Shown here in pieces: positions 9,047 to 16,779 of a stretch of 64,000 nucleotides of DNA (the first letter of the stretch is position 1; the number at the start of each line of letters is the position of its first letter). Origin of the DNA: Chitinophaga sp. HK235. Lineage in GTDB: Bacteria; Bacteroidota; Bacteroidia; Chitinophagales; Chitinophagaceae. Where the stretch lies: the NCBI RefSeq assembly GCF_018255755.1, contig NZ_CP073766.1:1798001-1862000 (forward strand), given 5' to 3'. Position numbers and translations under genes: made by a program. A model generated the notes under the pieces. That model had not been told where the DNA came from, did no database searches, and saw nothing but the letters and a program-made list of their open reading frames with translations.

Positions 9047-9928
9047 ATGCAGTATGTTTATGAAAACTTCACCTTTCCGGCAGACCAATCGTTTACCATC
9101 AGGACGGAATGCCTGGAAATAAGGAAGTATACCGCGTTAAAATCACATGTGAACTTTGAGATCGCGCTGCTAGAGAACTGTAGCGGCAAACGTTTTATTG
9201 GTGACCACATCCATGATTTTGAGGGTACGGAACTGGTATTGCTGGGAAGTTACCTCCCGCATTGCTGGCAATATTACGGGCTGGTAGATCCCCTGCAACC
9301 GCCTACTGCAACAATCGTACATTTTTTTCCCGATTTTCTCGGCAAACAACTACTGGAAAAACCAGAGGCCAGGCAGCTCAACACTCTCTTTGAAAAAGCC
9401 GCGAAAGGCGTATTGTTCAAAGGTCCTACCATTACTGCCGCCCGCAACATTATGCAACAGATGTTGTTTAAAACAGGACTCAGCAGAGCAGTACTGATGC
9501 TGCAGCTGCTGGACATACTATCGTTATCCTCACATGCAGAAGTACTCTCCTCTCCCTACTTCAATGTGGTGGAGAATTCAGGAGAAGCCAATAAGATCAA
9601 CAAGGTATTTGATTATATCTTCAGGAATTTTACAGAAGAGATCGTATTACAGGAGGTGGCTGAACTGATTCCCATGTCTCCCGCAGCATTCTGTCGTTTT
9701 TTCAAACGTAAAACCAACCGCACGCTGATAGATTTTGTGAAGGAATTAAGAATAGGCCATGCCGCCAAACTATTGCTGCAAGGGCACCATAACGTAGCGG
9801 AAGCCTGTTATCAGAGCGGCTATAACAATATCTCCAACTTCAACAAACATTTCAAGGATATCAAAGGTGTATCCCCCCGTGATTTTATAAAACGGTACAA
9901 CGGGGAGGAAGCTATTATTCATTCCTGA
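9047..9928 (+). CDS. AraC-family transcriptional regulator with cupin sensor
   Basis: A 293-aa regulator. The N-terminal half resembles an AraC cupin ligand-binding domain, including FIGDHIHDFEGTELVLLG. The C-terminal ~100 residues carry two helix-turn-helix units, with AELIPMSPAAFCRFFKRKT in the first and the typical ACYQSGYNNISNFNKHFK in the second. I chose the ATG at 9047 because the longer ORF adds an unconserved-looking stretch. It sits in the sugar-use locus, is divergent from the glycosidase-like gene and convergent with the mutarotase-like gene (14-bp overlap). It is the obvious candidate sugar-responsive activator of these genes; the ligand is not known. Confidence 0.85.
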   Translation: MQYVYENFTFPADQSFTIRTECLEIRKYTALKSHVNFEIALLENCSGKRFIGDHIHDFEGTELVLLGSYLPHCWQYYGLVDPLQPPTATIVHFFPDFLGKQLLEKPEARQLNTLFEKAAKGVLFKGPTITAARNIMQQMLFKTGLSRAVLMLQLLDILSLSSHAEVLSSPYFNVVENSGEANKINKVFDYIFRNFTEEIVLQEVAELIPMSPAAFCRFFKRKTNRTLIDFVKELRIGHAAKLLLQGHHNVAEACYQSGYNNISNFNKHFKDIKGVSPRDFIKRYNGEEAIIHS

Positions 9929-10325
9929 ATTCATAAAATGGGGTAGCTTCCACCCAGGTTTCGCCCTGGGCCGTGCCCGCTACGCCCAACTGGTATCCTG
10001 CCATCAGGCGATTCCATTCTGCACAGCGCGGGCTGTATGACTCCGCCACCTTTCCCATCTGCTGCAGGTCAGCCCCTGCAGGTGTTACAATCTTCATCAC
10101 CAGCAGGTGCTGGTATCTGTACAACGTGATTTTTCTATAACCCGCCTTTCTGAAACCAGCTTCTACTTCAGGCCATATCTTCCGGTGATAGTCGAGGTAT
10201 TCCTGCAGCTTTTGCTCACCGGGAACAATATTCACCACAAAAACCTTTTCCTCCGTTTTTTCTTTTGTACCACAGGCAGCCAGACATGCAACCATTAGCA
10301 GCAGGAGTATCTGTATCTTTTTCAT
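9915..10325 (-). CDS. L-rhamnose-mutarotase-like (RhaM fold) lipoprotein
   Basis: A 136-aa protein combining a lipoprotein signal (Cys in LAACG, about residue 18) with a dimeric alpha/beta-barrel domain of the RhaM/DUF718 family. The family pattern EYLDYHRKIWPEV is visible, in which the His is an active-site residue, together with a second half containing an aromatic/Met-rich core. RhaM interconverts the anomers of L-rhamnose, but this branch may use another sugar. Classical RhaM is a cytosolic protein of about 104 aa, so the membrane anchor is unusual. It is the last gene of the minus-strand operon, 2 bp after the symporter, and its 3' end overlaps the AraC gene. Confidence 0.75.
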   Translation of the reverse strand: MKKIQILLLLMVACLAACGTKEKTEEKVFVVNIVPGEQKLQEYLDYHRKIWPEVEAGFRKAGYRKITLYRYQHLLVMKIVTPAGADLQQMGKVAESYSPRCAEWNRLMAGYQLGVAGTAQGETWVEATPFYEFRNE

Positions 10326-10327
10326 AT

Positions 10328-11872
10328 TTATTTCAGTATCAGATAAATGATCAACATTACGGCAGCCAGTATACCCCAGCCCATCCACACTTTCGGAGAA
10401 AGCGCCTCCACCTGCCCTTCCGCTGCCTGCGGTGCCCCGGCCGCTTCACCGGATGGAGCAGTCAGCAAGGTAACTACCACCATCAATACCGACAGGCCTG
10501 CAAACAAATATACCGACAGCAACAGGAAATGCGGCCAGAAACGTTTATATGGGAAGTTCAGCAGATAACACATACCTGTAATGAGGCAGATGCTTCCTCC
10601 TCCGTAGAGCACCGTGTTTACAGCAGCTCTGTTCGTTCTCTTCCAGCAAACGGATGCCAGGAACACCACTGATAATGGCGGCGCCAGAATAGATACCATG
10701 CCTTGCGTGATCTCAAACAATCCCTTCCCGGAATGCTGAAATATAGACGCCATGCCTATCGCCAACAGAGAAGCCAGCACAGTGACCCATCTTCCGGCGA
10801 GCCGCCGGCCCTTATCATTCATCTCCCTGAACTGTGCAATCACATCCAGCGTAAAAACCGTACTGAAAGAATTCAGTCCCGACGCTACCGTGTCTATCAA
10901 TGCCGCGATCAGCGCGGCAATACACAGCCCCCGGAAGCCTTCAGGCATCAGTTGTTTCACCAGTGTGATATAGGCGTTGTCGGCAGTTGTAACATCACTG
11001 AACAAAATAAAGCAGATAATACCGGGCAGCAGAAAGATAGCCGGTGTTATGATCTTGAGCGCCGCAATAAAAAGTGCACCGTATTGCCCTTCACGGAGAT
11101 CCTTCGCGCCCAGCAGCTTCTGTACAATTGTTTGATCGGCGCACCAGTAGTAAATAGCCACCACCGGATATCCCGCCAGTACGGCCAGCCATGAGTATTC
11201 AGGATCTGAGCTGCCATGCAGCAGTTTCCAGAAATCAGGAGGAAGATGCCGGGAAACGTCCCCGCTCTTTATCACCCTGTTGAAGGCCAGTATTGTCAGG
11301 ATAAGGGAAGAAACAATAATGATGACCGACTGAAAGATACCTGTGCGTACCACCGCCTTGAAACCGCCTACTGCGGTGTAGCTGGTGGCAATCAGCGCAA
11401 TCAGTGCCACTGCATATATCTGCGGGCATCCCAGTACCTGTGCAATCACCAGCCCTCCCACATATAATGCGCTGCCCAGCCATACCACCAGTATAGACAC
11501 CAGGCTGTAGATCACGAGAAAATTATAGGCATTTTTTCCGAAACGGAGCAACAGGTATTGCGGGATAGTGCAGATGCCTGCCGAGAGATAACGGGGCAAA
11601 AAGAACATGGCGAGCAGCAGCAGGAATACCCAGGCCAGCCATTCGAAATTGGCCCCCACCACCCCATGTGAAAACCCAAGGCTTGACATGCCTATCAGCA
11701 TCATCGGACCTGCATTGGCACTGAACATGGAAAATCCCGTCTGCCACCAGCTGAGCGAACGTCCACCCAGGAATATGTCCTGCCCAAGGGTCCTGCTCAG
11801 ATAAAAACCCAGCATCAAAAGTGAGATGATATAAATCACCAGCACGGTATAATCTAAACCAGTAAGAAACAT
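10328..11872 (-). CDS. Sodium/solute symporter (SSS family)
   Basis: A 514-aa inner-membrane transporter with about 13-14 hydrophobic segments. The N-terminal part shows the SSS pattern LGGRSLSWWQTGFSMFSANAG, and the central part shows AVGGFKAVVRTG and the ADQTIVQKLLGAKD motif typical of the sugar/sodium symporter branch. It probably imports a monosaccharide released by the surface and periplasmic enzymes of this locus. I prefer the ATG at 11872 to the GTG six codons earlier. It lies between the aldo/keto reductase and mutarotase genes on the same strand. Confidence 0.88.
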   Translation of the reverse strand: MFLTGLDYTVLVIYIISLLMLGFYLSRTLGQDIFLGGRSLSWWQTGFSMFSANAGPMMLIGMSSLGFSHGVVGANFEWLAWVFLLLLAMFFLPRYLSAGICTIPQYLLLRFGKNAYNFLVIYSLVSILVVWLGSALYVGGLVIAQVLGCPQIYAVALIALIATSYTAVGGFKAVVRTGIFQSVIIIVSSLILTILAFNRVIKSGDVSRHLPPDFWKLLHGSSDPEYSWLAVLAGYPVVAIYYWCADQTIVQKLLGAKDLREGQYGALFIAALKIITPAIFLLPGIICFILFSDVTTADNAYITLVKQLMPEGFRGLCIAALIAALIDTVASGLNSFSTVFTLDVIAQFREMNDKGRRLAGRWVTVLASLLAIGMASIFQHSGKGLFEITQGMVSILAPPLSVVFLASVCWKRTNRAAVNTVLYGGGSICLITGMCYLLNFPYKRFWPHFLLLSVYLFAGLSVLMVVVTLLTAPSGEAAGAPQAAEGQVEALSPKVWMGWGILAAVMLIIYLILK

Positions 11873-11922
11873 AAAAGACCATTGTGACACAATCGGTGAA
11901 TATGCCCAGTTGGTCCATTATC

Positions 11923-12804
11923 TCACCTGTTGTTACATTCCAGTATATCGCGGTATACAGATGCCGGCAGCGCCCCCTGCCGGAGGCTGGCCAGCGTGCT
12001 TTCCAGCTCTGTCCTGTCGGATGCCCCTATCACAATGCTGAAATCATACGGAACATTGAGCAGGAAGCGGTGTGCCAGGGCAGGCAGGGCAAGATGGTTT
12101 TCTGTCGCAATCTGCTGTAGCCGCTGTGCCACTGTTATGATACCGATGGGTAACCATTGCGGTGGCTCTTGCTGCCAACGTTGAAAGTTTTTCCCCAACA
12201 ATCCCATATTCAGCGGACTGGCCGCAAAATAATCAATATTCCTTTCATTACAGCAGGGCAACCTGTCCTGCAAAGCAGCTACATTACAGGCATTCAGCCG
12301 GTTGAACTCCATGATCACATCAAAGATGCCTGCTTTTATATGGTGCTCAAACCACACGGGGATGTTCCCTCCCAATCCTATCTTCTGTGTAAGCCCTTTC
12401 TGCTTCAGATCCTGCAGCACGGCCACTACCCTGTCTGCTTCCTGCGATGGTACTGCCTCGGGGTCGTGTAGGAACAGGATGTCTACCGCAGGAAGGTCTA
12501 ATGTTTTCAGCGAGTGGTGCACGCTGTTCATCATCCCGGTGGTAGAATAATCATAATGACCCTGATCTGCGGCATAAGACCTGAGTCTCCCTGCTTTGGT
12601 ACTAATAGCCGGCAATGGGCCTTTCCATTGTTGCAGCGCTTTTCCCAGATAATATTCTGCATCCCCGTAAGCGGGGGCGGTATCAATGGCTGTGATCCCG
12701 CTATCCAGCGCCTGAAGTATAGTGCGAACAGCAGTCCTTTCATCCACTTTACCCCATACGCCCCCAAGACCGGCTGTTCCCAGCACTATACGTTTTGTAT
12801 CCAT
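11923..12804 (-). CDS. Aldo/keto reductase family oxidoreductase
   Basis: A 293-aa cytoplasmic NAD(P)H-dependent TIM-barrel enzyme. The catalytic set can be seen: Asp and Tyr in AIDTAPAYGDAE, Lys in AISTKAGR and His in DILFLHDPEA. The C-terminal cofactor-binding segment SIVIGASDRTELE is also present. It resembles AKRs annotated as L-fucose or D-threo-aldose dehydrogenases, which oxidise free sugars. That role would fit an operon with a symporter and a mutarotase, but the substrate is inferred from context. It starts only 3 bp before the end of the GH27 gene, so translational coupling is likely. Confidence 0.85.
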   Translation of the reverse strand: MDTKRIVLGTAGLGGVWGKVDERTAVRTILQALDSGITAIDTAPAYGDAEYYLGKALQQWKGPLPAISTKAGRLRSYAADQGHYDYSTTGMMNSVHHSLKTLDLPAVDILFLHDPEAVPSQEADRVVAVLQDLKQKGLTQKIGLGGNIPVWFEHHIKAGIFDVIMEFNRLNACNVAALQDRLPCCNERNIDYFAASPLNMGLLGKNFQRWQQEPPQWLPIGIITVAQRLQQIATENHLALPALAHRFLLNVPYDFSIVIGASDRTELESTLASLRQGALPASVYRDILECNNR

Positions 12805-12807
12805 TTA

Positions 12808-14037
12808 CTATTGCTGTTTTTCCTGCAAGATAAATACTGCGCAGTCATGACCATCCAGGTTTCCTTTCAGCGCCTTTGTTTCCCTGTTGTTCCAGATATC
12901 CATAACCCTGAATGGCTGCCAGAGGTCAAGATCCCGCTTCAGATCAATATCAAAAGTCTGCGCACCTGTATTGCTGTTGAATATACAAACAGCAAAAGCC
13001 TTATCCTTCAATGGTTTCAACAGTATCTGCAAGCCATTCCTCTTTACAACGGTCACCGCCTGTTTGCCCAACACGTCCTGGTTGATAGCGATCAGCTGTT
13101 TATGGGTAATCAGCCGGAGTATATCAGGTGTGATGTTTTTCAGGTCCATATTGACCATCAGCGGGGCTGCCAGCATACACCATAATGCAAAGTGGGTACG
13201 ATACTCCGTGAAGGTGCATCCTTTGAAACGTCCGTCAACAGAAGAAGACCGGCCTTTGCCATAAAGACCTACCATCAGCAGGTCCGGATCATTCCAGCCA
13301 CCGGGGCCTGCATAGGGAGCGAGGTTTTCCTGCTGGCGGAATATTTCCATGATACCGGTGAGGTCGGAGTTATGCGATTCCCATACATCCCGGCTGTCCC
13401 AGGTGGTACGCCACAGATGGCCACCTGCGGCCCTGGCCCAGAGCCATGGCCTGCGTTGCCCCCATTCACAGATGGAGTATACGATGGGACGTCCGCATTT
13501 TTTCAACGCATCACCCATGCGGCTATAGCGTGTAAAAGCGGTCGCTACGTCTTCCGGCGCATTGCAATAATCATATTTCAGAAAATCGATTCCCCATGCC
13601 GCAAACGTGCGCGCGTCCTGCTCTTCGAAATTATAACTACCCGTAACACCGCCACAGGTGAGCCAGGCAGCATCGGAATAGATACCGAGCTTCAGACCTT
13701 TTCCATGCACATAGTCCGCGAGATACTTCATGCCATGCGGGAACCTGGCCGGATCTGCATAAAGGTTGTTGTGCTTATCACGGCCCGCCACCCAATGGTC
13801 ATCAATCACCAGATACTGGTACCCGGCGTCTTTCATGCCATTGGAGGCCATCGCGTCCGCCATGTCCATGATTACCTTTTCACTCACATTTGCTTCAAAA
13901 AAATTCCAGCTGTTCCATCCCATAGGCGGGTTAAGGGCCAGCGAATCCCAGGCGCTGTAAGGCGTTTGGGCAAATGATGCCAGGCAGCAAGTCGTTGCTG
14001 TAAACAGTAAAAGCATCAAACGGATCTTCTGTTTCAT
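12808..14037 (-). CDS. Glycoside hydrolase family 27, alpha-galactosidase-like
   Basis: A 409-aa exported enzyme with a signal peptide ending near ASFAQ. The (beta/alpha)8 barrel shows all GH27 landmarks: PPMGWNSWNFFE at the start, LVIDDHW, LGIYSDAAWLTCGG, the nucleophile Asp in FLKYDYCN, the acid/base Asp in SRDVWESH, and GGWNDPDLLMVG. A C-terminal beta-sandwich ends the protein. It probably removes terminal alpha-galactose, or beta-L-arabinopyranose as some family members do, from oligosaccharides in the periplasm. It sits between the GH38-like and aldo/keto reductase genes with 15 bp and 3 bp spacing. Confidence 0.92.
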   Translation of the reverse strand: MKQKIRLMLLLFTATTCCLASFAQTPYSAWDSLALNPPMGWNSWNFFEANVSEKVIMDMADAMASNGMKDAGYQYLVIDDHWVAGRDKHNNLYADPARFPHGMKYLADYVHGKGLKLGIYSDAAWLTCGGVTGSYNFEEQDARTFAAWGIDFLKYDYCNAPEDVATAFTRYSRMGDALKKCGRPIVYSICEWGQRRPWLWARAAGGHLWRTTWDSRDVWESHNSDLTGIMEIFRQQENLAPYAGPGGWNDPDLLMVGLYGKGRSSSVDGRFKGCTFTEYRTHFALWCMLAAPLMVNMDLKNITPDILRLITHKQLIAINQDVLGKQAVTVVKRNGLQILLKPLKDKAFAVCIFNSNTGAQTFDIDLKRDLDLWQPFRVMDIWNNRETKALKGNLDGHDCAVFILQEKQQ

Positions 14038-14052
14038 TATTCCCGGAGCGGT

Positions 14053-16728
14053 TTATTTTAATAAAATACTTAATGGCGCATATGCGCTGATGTTGACTTC
14101 CATCTTTTCATTCACCGCAAAAGGTTTTCCTAATGGTGTCCCTCGCAGGTCGCAATAACAGGCTGTCTTAAAGGGATGATGCGGAGGAAGCGTAATAGTA
14201 CACTTTCCGCTGTTACCTGCCTGCTCCCATAAGCGAAGGACAGTTCCTGTGCCATCAGGGTTTTCAGCGAAGGCGGTCACCATTACCCCTTTCATGGATA
14301 CCTGCACTCCTGCAGCAACAACAGGCAGCTTTCCGCCTTTGTTATTTACCAGCGTGGCTTTCAGCGGGTAGCGAGATTCTTCTGCCGGTGTGATCACGGC
14401 GCTTTCATTGTCATAATGCGCTGTGCTGCGCAGGTATATCCTGGCTGACCATGAACCTTCTATCCACTCTGTAAAATTGGTGCTCCACAGGTTGTTATAC
14501 AAGTTGATGAAGACATTTGGCTGCTGAGGCACATAGTCTGAAGAGTACTTCCACAGCCCTGGACGGCCGAGGCTTACGCCTGGAGCGTCCGGGGAGAACA
14601 AACTCACACCGGCGCCTTTGTCATCGATCACGGCCATCCCTGTATGCAGGAAGCCATAATCCAGGTTGCTGCCTTTCACAAAATCTGTTGCGGGATCAGT
14701 TATTCCTCCAAGCCTGCCCAGTCTGAAAGAAGGATGGCTGACATTCAGCGGAAAGCTGATCCATCCTGCCTCCGGCCATGGTTCTGCAGGTTTCCCGTTA
14801 ATGCTCCATATCAGTTCCAGTTCAGGAGAATTTTCGTATAAGGTGGCCGTGATACTATACCGGTGCTGAACGTTGGCATCAGGCTCAAAAAACATGGTGG
14901 CGCTTACACTTACAGGAGAAGACGAAAATACTGTTCTCGCATGGCTCCCTTTTACAGTTATATGCGGACCTGGCGTCAGTGCCGGCCTGCCCAACTCTGC
15001 ACCTGCCCATTCCTCACGAAATGCTTTTACATAGCTGGCGGTATAATCGTCTGCATCCTGCTTACTGAAACGTTCATATACATATTGCCCGAAACCATAC
15101 CCGCTGTTGCGGTCTACCAGCTCCCTGCCACTGTTCTTATCCAGCATGGAGGCAATGGCACCATGCTCAGGATCCAGCTGTATGCGGTAGTATTTATTCT
15201 CAATGGTGCGGGTAGTTTCATTCATGCTTAATGCCGCTACCATGGGAGCATCCTCTTTTATCAGCTGATAGTTGCGATAACCGGATGCAGGAATATCTTT
15301 TGCGATAAACTGTATCACATTATTTTTATTGGATACGGGCATAATCTCTCCCGTTACAATATCCTTTACCGCATTACCCGGGTTCCAGTCGGAAGACACA
15401 TGTAAGGTGACAAGGCCGCCACGTGTCCATGGTAATGGGTTGTAGACGAAGATCCGCTTGCCGTTCACGCCGGATTCCAGCGCCAGCTCCTGCAACGCGC
15501 GGTTAAGATAAGGCGTAACGGTATTCTCTGCTATAAAGACACGGTTGCTCTTTTCTTTCCAGGAAGCTTCAATATCATCATACACACCCTGTGCCCTCAT
15601 TTGCGCGAAGGCGTCCCCATACGCCCATACCCCGCTCCCAGCGTGGCTCATAGCCATACCGAAAGTATGCTCATTGAACAACAGGTTGTTGTCATATGAT
15701 TTTTGCAGCGGTGTATTGATACTATATCCTTTGGAAGTCCAGAGGCGATAGAGCGTGTTAATAGATTGCCAGGTGAAGAGGTCTGCGCTTATTTTCCGGT
15801 TGCTCTTTACTTCGCGGGGCATTGACATGAAGCCGTGTATCCATGTATCAGGCATGTCTCCCTTCACAACAGGCAGTTGAGGGTTTTCTTTCATGACTGC
15901 GTCGTAGAAATCAGAGAGGCGCCCTACCCTGACCCTGGCGTTGGGAGCCAGTTTATGTGCATCTGCGATGATCCGGGCCACCTCTTCCGGAGATGGCGGG
16001 CCGTCGTTATCATTTGTCTGCATCAGCGCCAGCCATGTTTTACAGGGCCAGCCGGGCGGAGGGAGCAGTGAGGTGCCGTAGTTCTTCGCCCAGTACATGG
16101 TCATCAGCCTGGAACTGTCGGGGCCCTGCCACCAGAACAGCAACGGCAGCTGCGGTGATTGAGATGCCGGATTACAGCCGATATGCAGCATCTCTACCCC
16201 GGCATGTGTGAGCAACGTAGGCAGTATCCAGGAATGACTGGGCACATCCGACATCTTCGCATCGCGGGGTAACGGTAATCCTGCATTACGCACCAGACCG
16301 GAGGAGATGTTCATGCCACGCACCAGCATCTCCGGGTCCGCTGATTCCGTCTGTATGCTGAATGGCAACGCATGCACGGCAAAGTTCCCGTTGGAGAGCG
16401 CCTGCTTCACCCGTGTGGCCACTGCCGGATCACTGCGTTGCAATATCTGCTGCATAGGCCAGCCTGAAACCGTCCATACAAATTTCCTGTTTGCAGCCTG
16501 TGCCTTGCTTTTGTCTACCACTTCCAGGGCATGTTGTATCATGCTGGTGCTGTACTTCTGTACAACAGCTTCGGCAAAATCGGTATAGCCGATGTCAAAA
16601 TGCGTTTTGAAGACAAGGATGATCTCCCTGACGGCAGTGTCTTTCTGCGTTGACTGTGCGCCGGATGTCATTACGGAGAACAACGGCCACAGTAACAATA
16701 CGTGGAATTTACAGTTTCTGATAAACAT
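14053..16728 (-). CDS. GH38-like exported alpha-mannosidase-related protein
   Basis: A protein of about 891 aa with a signal peptide (ends near TSGAQ). The N-terminal barrel begins LVFKTHFDIGYTD, the GH38-type metal-binding His-x-Asp, and contains MSDVPSHSWILPTLLTHAG and LFWWQGPDSSRLMTMYWA. Long beta-rich domains follow, as in GH38. The pattern also fits the DUF5054 group, which is related to GH38. The ATG at 16728 begins the signal peptide; the longer ORF does not. It likely hydrolyses an alpha-linked sugar, perhaps not mannose. It follows the unclassified glycosidase-like gene by 51 bp. Confidence 0.75.
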   Translation of the reverse strand: MFIRNCKFHVLLLWPLFSVMTSGAQSTQKDTAVREIILVFKTHFDIGYTDFAEAVVQKYSTSMIQHALEVVDKSKAQAANRKFVWTVSGWPMQQILQRSDPAVATRVKQALSNGNFAVHALPFSIQTESADPEMLVRGMNISSGLVRNAGLPLPRDAKMSDVPSHSWILPTLLTHAGVEMLHIGCNPASQSPQLPLLFWWQGPDSSRLMTMYWAKNYGTSLLPPPGWPCKTWLALMQTNDNDGPPSPEEVARIIADAHKLAPNARVRVGRLSDFYDAVMKENPQLPVVKGDMPDTWIHGFMSMPREVKSNRKISADLFTWQSINTLYRLWTSKGYSINTPLQKSYDNNLLFNEHTFGMAMSHAGSGVWAYGDAFAQMRAQGVYDDIEASWKEKSNRVFIAENTVTPYLNRALQELALESGVNGKRIFVYNPLPWTRGGLVTLHVSSDWNPGNAVKDIVTGEIMPVSNKNNVIQFIAKDIPASGYRNYQLIKEDAPMVAALSMNETTRTIENKYYRIQLDPEHGAIASMLDKNSGRELVDRNSGYGFGQYVYERFSKQDADDYTASYVKAFREEWAGAELGRPALTPGPHITVKGSHARTVFSSSPVSVSATMFFEPDANVQHRYSITATLYENSPELELIWSINGKPAEPWPEAGWISFPLNVSHPSFRLGRLGGITDPATDFVKGSNLDYGFLHTGMAVIDDKGAGVSLFSPDAPGVSLGRPGLWKYSSDYVPQQPNVFINLYNNLWSTNFTEWIEGSWSARIYLRSTAHYDNESAVITPAEESRYPLKATLVNNKGGKLPVVAAGVQVSMKGVMVTAFAENPDGTGTVLRLWEQAGNSGKCTITLPPHHPFKTACYCDLRGTPLGKPFAVNEKMEVNISAYAPLSILLK

Positions 16729-16779
16729 TATGTTTATATGTTCGAACAAATATAATAATTCCAATCAGAAACAGCGGCA

